64,000 nucleotides of DNA, from NCBI GenBank assembly GCA_965247375.1, contig CBDFHU010000009.1, forward strand, positions 61,790 to 125,789, in the 5' to 3' direction. Below are positions 28,501-35,859 of this stretch, in pieces; position 1 is the stretch's first letter, and each line of letters opens with the position of its first letter. This DNA is from Arsenicibacter sp965247375. GTDB taxonomy: Bacteria > Bacteroidota > Bacteroidia > Cytophagales > Spirosomataceae. The translations under genes and the position numbers were made by a program. The notes below the pieces were generated by a model. It saw nothing but the letters and a program-made list of their open reading frames with translations. It was not told where the DNA came from and made no database searches.

Positions 28501-28980
28501 GCTCAGGCTGGCCTGCTGGAGAGCCTGAAGCTCATTCAGGAGCAGATCCGGCTCTGGGTCAACCGCCACCATCACCTTTGGCAGCAGGCTCAACTGGCTC
28601 AATCCATCAAAGGCTTAGGGCAATACACCGTTCTGTGGCTGATGGTCTACACCCGCAATTTCGATGCGGAGTTTTCGGCCCGACGCATTGCTGCTCTGGT
28701 AGGCGTAGCGCCCTATCGCCACCAAAGTGGCAGTAGTGTACAGAAGGGAACCCATACCTCGCAATTTGCCCATCTCAAGCTGAAAGCCCTGCTGCATATG
28801 GCAGCCCTGAATGCCATTCGCTTTAATGAACCCCTCAAAGCCTATTATCAGCGCAAAGTGGCTGAAGGTAAAGCCAAAATGCTGGTCATTAACAACGTCC
28901 GTAACAAGCTCTTACATCAATTGGTGGCGGTTATCCGGCAGGGCAAGCCCGACCAAATGACAACCATTCCCCATACTTAA
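25576..28980 (+). CDS. IS110-family transposase, split into two exons by a group II intron
   Basis: Exon 1 (25576-25794, 73 codons) carries FVGIDVSKATLDATL with Asp15 and CMEHTG with Glu69; exon 2 (28177-28980, 267 codons plus stop) carries the KTDKADSYRIARYA Asp pair and the C-terminal Transposase_20 domain (AALVGVAPYRHQSGSSVQKG). Together these form the DEDD RuvC-like domain plus the serine-containing Tnp domain of IS110 DNA recombinases. Joining 25794 to 28177 keeps the frame and gives HTGLYSRNLM, as family members read. The ATG-started frame at 28099 is an intron-exon artefact. The protein would be made only if the intron splices. Confidence 0.85.
26378..28102 (+). CDS. ltrA: Group II intron-encoded protein: reverse transcriptase, maturase and HNH endonuclease
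   Basis: 574 residues from the ATG at 26378, chosen because AAGGAGC lies about 10 nt upstream; an ATG 16 codons earlier (26330) is in frame. Domain order: RT fingers and palm (about 40-330) with the catalytic YADD at residues 278-281 and GIPVIGDRCLQTMVVQAL; maturase/thumb domain X (about 345-440, with PIIRGWSNYFRIG); and a C-terminal HNH domain (about 508-551) with CPVC, LHVHHVKP and a second CxxxxH. It binds the intron RNA to aid splicing, and copies it into DNA at target sites nicked by the HNH domain. All key motifs look intact. Confidence 0.93.
   Translation: MHPNPEANRLTGTTDWHAIDWQKAFRLLKNLRSRIFRAAQEGNHKKVRSLQKLMLRSYANRVTSVRRITQLNSGKDTPGVDQVVVRTATERQNLVEELRQHQPWKAKPTRRVYIPKANAKQRPLGIPVIGDRCLQTMVVQALEPEWEAKFEASSYGFRPGRSCHDAIERIFRYARPDSRRKWVVDADIKGAFDHIDHSFLLKRIGRFPAKGLLEQWLKAGYLEANVFYPTDSGTPQGGSCSPLLANIALHGLEEAMGMSYQYGGGRTQTCGPRRVVRYADDFVVFCSTQEEAQQTVLLLRDWLAERGLQLSEEKTRVVHLKDGFDFLGFNVRQYPSRNTRTGWKALIKPSKASVQKLRNRLRAEWLALKTQRVEVIVKRLNPIIRGWSNYFRIGVAYETFTKLDRWMFDRQVRYVRRMHPRKNYVWKQNKYWGRLNLDRQDKWVFGDKQTGMALQKFVWTPIQRHTLIEHTASPDDPSLRVYWQKRTQRKAAELIPSKQRIARRQNYQCPVCKTSLFTDEALHVHHVKPKQEGGSDAYSNLRLVHVTCHQQIHSKAFAATTKPKQETLSRLSSA
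28101..28135 (+). ncRNA. Group II intron domain V
   Basis: The 35-nt hairpin has a lower 8-bp stem (GAGCCGGA/TCCGGTTC), a 2-nt AG bulge, an upper 6-bp stem (TGTGTC/GGCACA) and a GAGAA loop. The AGC triad at 28102-28104 is the catalytic metal-binding element. Domain VI follows at about 28140-28176. Confidence 0.9.
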
Positions 28981-29116
28981 AAAATTGTACTATAACCCTT
29001 GACTTTATCATAGCTATCGGAGGCGGTTATCCGGCAGGGCAAGCCCGACCAAATGACCACCATCCCTCAATCCTAAAAAATTGTACTTTAACCCTTGACT
29101 TTATCATAGCTATCGG
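28926..29116 (+). repeat. Tandem duplication of the IS110 right end
   Basis: 28926-29020 and 29022-29116 are two 95-bp direct copies at a period of 96 bp. Each holds the transposase C-terminal codons from GGCGGTTATCCGGCAGGGC, the stop region and the terminal TAGCTATCGG. They differ at a handful of positions around 29058-29088. The second copy has no transposase gene before it, so it is the stub of another element of the same family. Confidence 0.88.
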
Positions 29117-29238
29117 TGAACGAATAAGCTGCCCAGATACACGTAACCGGCGACCTTTACACACCCGTTTGGTTGGGTTGCACTTACCCAAGCGGCTTGC
29201 AACCTGTCGTACGAGCGACGGCCGCGCGGAGCGTAAAC

Positions 29239-29919
29239 TCATGCTGACACAAACCGGGGTTCTGGAAAAGAGCGCGTGTCGGTCTCATAATTCTCTATTG
29301 AAAACATATCAATGTCAACCACATATTTTGCTAATTCTGCTCGTGCTTCGCTCAGTTTGAGTCTGGTTGGAAATCGAACTCCATGAAATTTTACATCACT
29401 GGCCTGAACAGAAAATTCGTGATTGAACTCAAAGTCTCCTTGATTCGTAAGAGCAATCTTTCCAGTCCAATCTATGGTGTATAAGCCAGTTGGTTGCTTT
29501 CTGAAACTTATAGAATGCCCTCCTACATAGTCATGGTCTAGGATGTTGGCGGCAAAACTACGGTCTTCGTTATCCCAGTAATTATCTATTGGCTCCAATG
29601 GGTCAGGATGGTATTTGGTACTGCCAAGCTGCTCAAATGAGAAAGGGTTTGTACTATCACCAACCAAGAACCCTGTTTCCCATTCGCCCGTTGAATCAAT
29701 CCAACAGGAACCTGAATTGGCCCACATTCCTTTTGACTCCCAAAGAAGATAGTCTTCATCTTGTAACTCTCCTTCATAGTCTGAGCAATATTGTTCAGAC
29801 TGAATATCGAAATCAAAGTACAGGCCCGAACCAGGAAAAAGTCGTGCTGACCACCCAAACTTAGTTAAGGCGTGTCCTTGGGGAAAAAGCCGAGTGTTTA
29901 GGAAAATACGTCCCTTCAT
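29239..29919 (-). CDS. Protein of unknown function at the edge of the AT-rich island
   Basis: 226 residues, acidic, rich in aromatic residues, with no signal peptide or membrane segment. I do not recognise a family. Base composition is lower in GC than the genes before 25 kb, consistent with acquisition. It stands alone, with relic-like DNA on both sides: IS110 stub to the left, IS3-disrupted gene to the right. The start at ATG 29919 is the only good candidate. Confidence 0.55.
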   Translation of the reverse strand: MKGRIFLNTRLFPQGHALTKFGWSARLFPGSGLYFDFDIQSEQYCSDYEGELQDEDYLLWESKGMWANSGSCWIDSTGEWETGFLVGDSTNPFSFEQLGSTKYHPDPLEPIDNYWDNEDRSFAANILDHDYVGGHSISFRKQPTGLYTIDWTGKIALTNQGDFEFNHEFSVQASDVKFHGVRFPTRLKLSEARAELAKYVVDIDMFSIENYETDTRSFPEPRFVSA

Positions 29920-30074
29920 TAACCTGAATTTTTATCTCAAAACCGTTTAACCTGTAAACTGAAACCTAACGCGCCTTTACTTGCCTTGCGGAAACGTGAG
30001 CCAGGTCAACAGAAACTGCCTTGCTGGCTACAACTTAACCGTAGGAAACGGGCGATTTGTCGCACGCGACATGG

Positions 30075-30641
30075 TTATTCTACCAATGCAATATGGACTG
30101 ATGTTGGCGGGTAATTAGTTGATTTAAGCCTGTCTACAGCTTCTTGTCTGGACAGCCCCCATTTGTCAGAGATATAATGATAATGAGGTTGTCCACCTTG
30201 CCATTTTTCTTTACCTGCCATACTGTTATAAGTAATGAAGAAACAATGCCATTCACTTCCCCTATCTAAAATTTTGGACACTACAACTTTACGGTGATTA
30301 ACCACATTTTTAAGCTGCCCATCTGTTAAGGGTGTCGCTCCTGCTTTTACTATGTTCTCTCCATCAAGGTGTATTAACTGTGGCAAATCCTGTTCAATAA
30401 CACCTTTATGGTGATGCTCTGCTCTATAATTACTAAACGAATAGCCAAAGTCCGTCCACGCTCGAAAAAGATAAGCGGCAAGTTGCATAGGTGTTATGGA
30501 CTGACCTCTTAACAATTTTTCCTGTTCATGTTTTGATTGAGCGTTTAATAGTAAAATAAAATTTTCAGGAACAGAATCTGAATTAATTTGAGCAAGCCTC
30601 TCTCCCCATTTTTCGTTTGCTCGCTTTAAAAAGTGTACTGA
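30075..30641 (-). pseudogene. C-terminal part of an orphan gene cut by an IS3-family element
   Basis: The frame continues into IS sequence upstream, so its apparent N terminus (LTNRKFCPRIRG) is an IS artefact; the genuine part starts at SVHFLKRANEKWGERL. It ends at 30075. Joined to the fragment at 31978-32173 after removing the IS and one target copy, the frame is continuous (DEYFPL then SVHFLKRA), giving a protein of about 255 residues. Contains a His- and aromatic-rich C terminus (WQGGQPHYHYISDKWGL). Family not recognised. Confidence 0.7.
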
Positions 30642-30673
30642 CCCCCTAATTCTTGGACAGAATTTCCTGTTTG

Positions 30674-31601
30674 TTAGTTGGAACATTTTCGGCTTTTCAG
30701 CTCTTGCATATCAACTCCTCGTTCCAACAGGAATTGATACGGGCTTCGGTAGTGGAGTCCTGAATGAATGCGCTCCAGGTTATAAAAGTCCCGAAAACGA
30801 TTTAGCGTTTCACTGGCTTGGGCCAGGCTCTCGAACTCGTATCGCTTACAAACCGCGCGTTCCAGGATGCTGTGATAGCTCTCAATATGTGCATTCTGTT
30901 CGGGGGTAGCGGGCTTGGTAAACTCCTGAACTACATTACGATCCCGAAAATAAGTTTGTACCAGATCCGCTACAAATTGACTTCCATTGTCGTTGCGGAC
31001 ATAAAACTGAGTGGGTAAGGAATAGGTCTCAAAGAGCGTCTCGAATAGGGTGACTACATCCTGTTGGCGCATAGTCCATTTGATCAATTGGCCCATATTC
31101 CACCGGCTGAAAACGTCTACAACGGTTAACACCTGAGCGTGCGCACGTCGGGCATGAACGTAAATGTACTTGATGTCGAACCGCGGCGGCGGACCGCTCA
31201 AAATACATAAATTCAGCCTTAGGATTAGGTACCAACTCTTTCACCCACTGGCGTTTAGTGGTGCTGTAAGCCCGGCTAGTAAGGTTTAAAAGACCGTGTT
31301 CGTTCATCAGTCGATACACTTTTTTAGGGTTAATATAGTACTTCTTGGCTTGCCGGAGGTAGATCGTGGTTTTGTAGTAGCCGTAGTCCACAAACTCCTG
31401 GGCCAGCAGGGCTTTGATGTCCTCAACCACTTGATTATCTGATTCATAGCCTCCCGTTAGTTTGATAGTAGTGGTGGAACAAACCCGACCCGCCTTCCTA
31501 GGTTCTTCCTGCGGCTTGTAGTAGAACGAGCTTCGGCTAATCTGACACAAGCGCAGAACCAGACTCTTTGCCATACCCGCCCCAATGCAATCTTGGGCCA
31601 C
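30674..31601 (-). pseudogene. IS3-family transposase OrfB (rve integrase), broken by a 16-bp insert
   Basis: The N-terminal part (HTH_21 region, SRSSFYYKP and YGYYKTTIYLRQ) reads to AEFMYFE, then the frame is lost; it resumes as FDIKYIYVHARRAHAQVLTVVDVFS. The DDE residues lie in FDIKYIYV, RNDNGSQF and TPEQNAHIESYHS, all in the second part. Removing exactly 31181-31196 (a GC-rich 16-mer) joins YFE to FDIKYIYV, as intact relatives read. So the IS cannot make a full transposase by itself. It is normally expressed as an OrfAB fusion by frameshifting. Confidence 0.82.
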
Positions 31602-31621
31602 CAGAAGCCGGATTGACTTAA

Positions 31622-31918
31622 CTAAGGACTTTTTTTTAGCAATTCGTTTTGTACCCGGATGATCAATTCTTTTTCGGCTACCAGCATTTTGAGCTCATGA
31701 TTCTCCCGTTTGAGTTTTTCAAACTCGGGATTTTTGCCCTGATCAGGCTTAGCACTCAGACCCCGTTCGCCGTTTTGCTCGAAAGAACGTTGCCAATTAT
31801 AGAGGGTCGTACTCGATACACCGAGTTGACGAGAAGCTTTGCCGACTCCTTCTTTCTTAAGAATCTGTAGCGCTTCGAGTTTTTCGGCCAGATTCCAGGT
31901 TCGTTTTTCCTTGTTCAT
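31622..31918 (-). CDS. IS3-family OrfA (helix-turn-helix protein)
   Basis: 98 residues with an HTH_Tnp_1 domain (WNLAEKLEALQILKKEGVGK, then LGVSSTTLYNWQRSFE) and a C-terminal leucine-zipper-like segment (EFEKLKRENHELKMLVAEKE). It binds the IS ends. An eight-A run (T-run at 31630-31637 on the plus strand) just before its stop is a slippery site of the A-AAA-AAG type, normally used for -1 frameshifting into OrfB. Confidence 0.88.
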   Translation of the reverse strand: MNKEKRTWNLAEKLEALQILKKEGVGKASRQLGVSSTTLYNWQRSFEQNGERGLSAKPDQGKNPEFEKLKRENHELKMLVAEKELIIRVQNELLKKSP

Positions 31919-31977
31919 AATCCCGTAAAAGTAAAACTTCGTTTACGGAAATTATGTCCAGTTAATTAGGGGGTTGA

Positions 31978-32173
31978 GAGGAAAGTATTCATCCGGCAAA
32001 GATGCTGTAATAATGGGGTTTTCAAGATTTAACATAGCCTTTTCAAGTGACATTGACCGTTGCATTTCCCGATTTCTATAATATTCAATTGGATTTGCAA
32101 ATTCGATGTCTGTACCTGAAAATACTTTAGTAAAGCCCTTTCCGTCATCATCATAAACTGTATGTTCTTCCAT
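31978..32173 (-). pseudogene. N-terminal part of the IS3-disrupted orphan gene
   Basis: Begins at ATG 32173 (EEHTVYDDDGKGF) and runs to DEYFPL at the IS junction. The ATG seven codons upstream is less likely as the upstream residues look non-coding. The remainder is at 30075-30641. No family is recognised. Confidence 0.65.
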
Positions 32174-32495
32174 ATGTATTTTTAAACAGATCACTCAAGC
32201 TCTTCTACACTGAATGCAAAGCTCTTTACTGCGTCTAAACCCGATTTTATCAAACTTTCTTTTGGGACGTTTCTCGTTTCAACCGGAGCTGACTAATGAG
32301 CAAAACCACCCTGTCGCTACGTTTCTCGTGTTGACCGAAGCCGCCCAACGAGCCAAAACGCTCTATCACGGAACGTGCCGCCTGTCGCACACGACCCCAC
32401 CATTACGGTACAGCCTGTTCAGACCACCTAACATACTATTGTACGAAAAACCACTGAACTACATCATGTTGATATACAGCATAATATAATTAATT
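32174..32495. other. Gene-free stretch with a 52-nt imperfect tandem repeat
   Basis: No convincing gene. ACGTTTCTCGTTTCAACCGG at 32267 recurs with changes as ACGTTTCTCGTGTTGACCGA at 32319, and both copies continue to a GAGC-AAAAC word, so about 40 nt repeat with a 52-nt period. No promoter or structure can be assigned. Confidence 0.4.
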
Positions 32496-32768
32496 TCAGC
32501 TAAGTACTTTACTGTTAGCCAACCGCCCCGCTACCTCAACAAGCTGTTGCGAATAGTCATACAAATCGTCTATCCCCGCAACCTCATACTTAGTCTCTTT
32601 CTTAGTTTCATCAAGCAGCACCAAATACTTTTTTAAGCCATTGAAATACAGGCGGCAAATTGTCTTCCGGTTATTGTCATCCAAAAGAATGGCAAAGTAG
32701 GTTTGAGCATCACGGCAGGCAATCCGTTTAAGCTCAACCATACCCTGAAATATGGAACCCACAAATGG
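32493..32768 (-). pseudogene. C-terminal fragment of a second HsdR-N-type nuclease gene
   Basis: About 85 codons read GMVELKRIACRDAQTYFAI through the C terminus, matching the last part of the nuclease at 38306-39391 (GTVELKRIAYRDAQTYFAI). DNA identity is about 87 percent over about 270 bp at an offset of 5810 bp. The catalytic N-terminal domain is missing, so it cannot be an active nuclease. It is the remains of a duplicated gene on the left border of the GTPase island. Confidence 0.85.
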
Positions 32769-32801
32769 CACCCCTACTGTTTCAGTTGTTAGTATGTAAT
32801 A

Positions 32802-32997
32802 ATTTCTGTACAGAATGAAATATTAGTGAGATTAACAGCAATTTTATACTTATTGATGATAATAAACAAATTTTCATATAAATGTTACCACTATCATAAT
32901 TTATTGTAGCTCAATCACTTCACTAGCCACAAAAAAAGCCCCGCTCTGTCGAACGGGGCTTTGGTATTGTTTAGTCAGGCTCAGCCGTGAAAAAAGT
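32802..32997. repeat. Left copy of a 196-bp direct repeat (dnaJ tail and terminator)
   Basis: Matches 39466-39661 at a constant offset of 6664 bp with about seven mismatches (about 96 percent). It contains the last codons of dnaJ (TTTTTTCACGGCTGA on the minus strand), the dnaJ terminator and the AT-rich DNA beyond. With the nuclease fragment to its left, it is a copy of the 38303-39661 segment from which about 854 bp have been deleted. Confidence 0.92.
32931..32962 (-). terminator. Duplicated dnaJ terminator
   Basis: Stem AAAGCCCCG/CGGGGCTTT with a 10-nt loop and an A-tract on the plus strand, a T-tract on the minus strand. Copy of the terminator at 39595-39626; here it could stop transcription entering from the right. 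Confidence 0.85.
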
Positions 32998-33323
32998 GAA
33001 ATTCTACTATAATTAACTGATTAACAAAAATTTATGAATAACACAATAATTTAAGGTACAAATAGAGTACAAAGAACTACAGTAGCTTTGCTTTTGCTAC
33101 CAGTAGAAAATAAAAAGATGTTTTTGGAGGATCACATTTAGCACTTTCGTCACTTTTAGTTTTGGTAGCTGGTTTCCTTCGAGACGCTTAAGCTTGAAAA
33201 CTTGCAAGCTCACCCAAGGCCCAATGTGCTCATGACAAATATAGATCTCTTTCCCATAGAGAAACGGGACGTGCGATCTATAGCCCCACAAGCTGCCCAT
33301 GAAGGGCTAAACACAAATCCCTT

Positions 33324-34922
33324 TTACGGCTTTTTAAATGATGGAATGACCATTAAATTATTTTTTGTACATTTATTTTCATTAAAACAATCAATATTTT
33401 TTTTCATTAAAAATTTTGAATAAGCGTTTTTTTGGTTTACATAATACTTTTTTACATCATTAGGGTTTTCCAAGAAAATTATATCAACTATATCATCTAC
33501 TGTTTTACCATTTATGTTATATTTACTGATTAAATCCAAGTCATTTTTATTTAATTGAGAGTTCGGCAGTGGTTTTAGTGGATTAATATCGGATGAATAT
33601 TCATTCTGCAAATAAATATTCGTGTTTTGTAGGTTAGCAAAATCATCAGTATTTTTTGTATCAAAATAATTATCAGTATTTTGCGTGTTAGTTTTATTAT
33701 TTTGCTGTAGGTCATTATTTTTAATCCAAAGGCAATATAATGATGATAATACCCATAAAAACGCAAAAAATACTGTCAAAATCTTATATAAATTGAAATT
33801 TTTTCTATCAATGTAATCTTTTATTACACTTTTAGTAATAACCGCCACGTTACTTGGTTGTAACGAAGGGTCTTGATTTTCTAATCTTGATTTAATTTGC
33901 GTTTTTTTAATTTCTTTAATATAAATTGGCCCCTTTGCAATACTAATACTTTGCATGAAAATATGTTTATTTTCATTATATAACTCTCGAACATGATCAA
34001 TGTTTATCCCTAACCTTGTTTGATTAAGGTAGTGGTCAATTTTTTCAGAAAATTCCGAATAGTATTCTTCAACATTCTTTATATCATCTTTAGATTTTTT
34101 TAAAATTATTTCATTTTCAGAGTGCAATCTTTCATTGCTTTCTAGTTGTAATTTTAAGTCTCTTATTAAAATTCTTTTATCCTCTTCTAGTTTTTTCTTT
34201 TCATTAATGAATTCTGATAATAAATTTTCAGAATTTTGTTTTTTTTCATTTTGGCGATCTGCAATTTCTTTTTCAAAATCATCAGTTTGAACTAGCCTAA
34301 ATATACCTTTTTGATGGACAAATGTTGCAATCTCAATATTATCCGTAAAATAAATAGTATCATATACGTTTAACAAGTCTAATGAATTTGAGAATAAACT
34401 ATTTAAATTATTAAATTTCAATTCACAATATAAAACTAAATATTTATTAGAAAAGTGATTAAAATTAATATCTTCAATTTGTCTTAAATGACGGGTAGAC
34501 ATATCCAAATCTTTTGGTTTAGAAACAGATAAATCATCTGAATGAATTACTGTAATAGTATCATTCAAAACATTTTTATCATAAAGTTTTTGACTAAAAT
34601 CATTTAGTATACGTAATGATATAGCCTCTTCTGGTATCTGATTAATATAGAGAATACTAGACCCTATAAAAGTACCACTCCTGCTTGAATTATGTTCCTT
34701 CGCATAAATATATAGACAATAAGATACAGAAATTACCCCATTAATATTTTCTTTTCGAATAGCGTACAATTTAGAACTTGGAAATAGTTTAATTGCGTTT
34801 GTATTCAAATCAAATGTTTTAATTTTATTTGAAAGTTCATTATTGCCAGCAAAAAAAGTTTGACAGAAACCATTCGGGTTTCCAAATGTGCCAAAAGCAA
34901 TTAAGTTTATATTGCTACCCAT
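33324..34922 (-). CDS. GAP1-like coiled-coil membrane protein of a GTPase-centred operon
   Basis: 532 residues from the ATG at 34922, chosen because it forms a TAATG stop-start overlap with the GTPase gene; an ATG 11 codons earlier is in frame. The N-terminal domain (about 1-215) starts LIAFGTFGNPNGFCQTFF and contains SRSGTFIGSSILYIN, a pattern reminiscent of GAP1-N (GTPase-associated protein 1) domains. Then come a long coiled coil (about 215-300), one membrane segment (379-400) and an Asn/Thr-rich linker leading to a small C-terminal domain. Strongly AT-rich and Lys/Asn-rich. The GAP1 assignment is by eye and moderate; the function is presumably as partner or effector of the GTPase. Confidence 0.6.
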   Translation of the reverse strand: MGSNINLIAFGTFGNPNGFCQTFFAGNNELSNKIKTFDLNTNAIKLFPSSKLYAIRKENINGVISVSYCLYIYAKEHNSSRSGTFIGSSILYINQIPEEAISLRILNDFSQKLYDKNVLNDTITVIHSDDLSVSKPKDLDMSTRHLRQIEDINFNHFSNKYLVLYCELKFNNLNSLFSNSLDLLNVYDTIYFTDNIEIATFVHQKGIFRLVQTDDFEKEIADRQNEKKQNSENLLSEFINEKKKLEEDKRILIRDLKLQLESNERLHSENEIILKKSKDDIKNVEEYYSEFSEKIDHYLNQTRLGINIDHVRELYNENKHIFMQSISIAKGPIYIKEIKKTQIKSRLENQDPSLQPSNVAVITKSVIKDYIDRKNFNLYKILTVFFAFLWVLSSLYCLWIKNNDLQQNNKTNTQNTDNYFDTKNTDDFANLQNTNIYLQNEYSSDINPLKPLPNSQLNKNDLDLISKYNINGKTVDDIVDIIFLENPNDVKKYYVNQKNAYSKFLMKKNIDCFNENKCTKNNLMVIPSFKKP

Positions 34923-35854
34923 TAATTTATAAAACTGAATTTTATCCTTTCCCACAAGGTTCCCTCATAATCTAAACTGTAACCTACTATACTACTGTAC
35001 AGCCACTTAGACAACGCTCCTGCTGTTGATAAACTTAACATTCTGATTCTTTCCTCACCATTGACATTTGCTATTTCGCCAATTGTGTAATAGGACTTAC
35101 TAAATTCGTAAGTATCAATTGCCTTATTTGTCATTGGTAAATTATCAGTGATAAATTCATCTAATTCATTAGGATGGGCCACATCTATTTTCCCTGATTT
35201 ATCCCATTTCGAAATAACTAAGATAATATTTATAGACTGTAAAATTTTCTCTTTTTTTTGAAGTTCATTCAAAAATTCATAAATGAATGTATCTTCTTTG
35301 TAAGCGTTCTCACGACTTGACACGATAATAATAGTTAGAGGAATTTTAGCACTTAAATATGTGTCAAGGCTACTATGAAATTTCCCACCTCTTCTAATCT
35401 CGTAATTATTATCTCCAGCTGTTTCAAGAAAGGTTAAGTTGATGGGTGTGACCTTCATTGACCTATTATTTGGCTCAAAAATAAAATCTAATCTTGTTAC
35501 TTGATCTTTAGTAGTCCTGTCAGGCAAAATTCCTTTTCGAATATTATCAAAAAAATCAGATAGTAAAATTAGTGCTTCTTTCGAGTTGGGTGTACTAGGA
35601 TTTGGCCGTAATACCCCCGCCTGAGAATTCAAATAATACAGCATGGAAGACAAAATCACAGATTTTCCTGATGATGCACTTCCAAAAAAAAGAACAAAAT
35701 TACTGTCCTTATTTTTCAATTCACTTGAATTTGGCTTTGCTAACGGAATGAATTCTGGATTATCCTTAAGTGTAGGGTTGAAAGTTAATGGTTTGAGCGG
35801 CTCATCTCTATTATCAAGAGATAAAGGCTTTAGCTCCTCATTATCATTTTTCAT
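34922..35854 (-). CDS. P-loop GTPase of a candidate conflict system
   Basis: 310 residues. After a low-complexity, proline-rich N terminus (1-50) comes a P-loop FFGSASSGKS (Walker A at 58-65). LETAGD serves as the DxxG-type switch II motif and VISKWDKSG as the NKxD-type base-specificity motif, so a TRAFAC-like GTPase is likely. No second GTPase domain, membrane segment or known effector domain is seen. It starts 5 nt after the membrane-protein gene and its stop overlaps the next start, so the three genes are co-expressed. It resembles GTPases predicted in NTP-dependent conflict systems, but the subfamily is not certain. Confidence 0.75.
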   Translation of the reverse strand: MKNDNEELKPLSLDNRDEPLKPLTFNPTLKDNPEFIPLAKPNSSELKNKDSNFVLFFGSASSGKSVILSSMLYYLNSQAGVLRPNPSTPNSKEALILLSDFFDNIRKGILPDRTTKDQVTRLDFIFEPNNRSMKVTPINLTFLETAGDNNYEIRRGGKFHSSLDTYLSAKIPLTIIIVSSRENAYKEDTFIYEFLNELQKKEKILQSINIILVISKWDKSGKIDVAHPNELDEFITDNLPMTNKAIDTYEFSKSYYTIGEIANVNGEERIRMLSLSTAGALSKWLYSSIVGYSLDYEGTLWERIKFSFIN

Positions 35855-35859
35855 GTGTA

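Larger units (their letters stand above)
25381..29020 (+). mobile_element. IS110-family insertion element interrupted by a group II intron
   Basis: The element consists of a structured leader (about 25381-25575), transposase exon 1 (25576-25794), a group II intron (25795-28176), transposase exon 2 (28177-28980) and an about 40-nt right end finishing near TAGCTATCGG at 29020. Elements of this family have no classical terminal inverted repeats, so the ends are approximate. The right end is followed by a second, truncated copy of itself. Splicing of the intron would restore a 340-residue transposase. Confidence 0.75.
30642..31974 (-). mobile_element. IS3-family insertion sequence, inactivated
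   Basis: The ends are CCCCCTAATTCTTGGACAGA (left) and, inverted, CCCCCTAATTAACTGGACAT (right), imperfect inverted repeats, with a flanking TGA on both sides (30639-30641 and 31975-31977) read as a 3-bp target duplication. It carries orfA and orfB in the standard IS3 layout, transcribed on the minus strand. The target is an orphan gene whose frame is restored on excision. OrfB is broken by a 16-bp insert. Confidence 0.82.
32772..33323. other. Gap left of the GTPase operon
   Basis: Holds the left direct-repeat copy (32802-32997) and its terminator. 32998-33323 is AT-rich, with a 67-codon minus-strand frame (33097-33300) that has no recognisable feature and is not called. No integrase gene or tRNA is present. 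Confidence 0.5.

Noticed and set aside
28099..28980. Separate transposase gene with its own ATG
   Set aside because: Its first 26 codons are intron RNA (domain V and VI); the real exon starts at 28177.
30642..30686. N terminus of the 203-codon frame at 30075-30686
   Set aside because: These codons lie inside the IS3 end and are not part of the disrupted gene.
31029..31201. Programmed frameshift in the middle of IS3 orfB
   Set aside because: The usual slippery site is at the orfA-orfB junction; here a 16-bp insertion explains the break exactly.
33097..33300. 67-codon minus-strand frame
   Set aside because: AT-rich, no motif, no ribosome-binding site or neighbour support.
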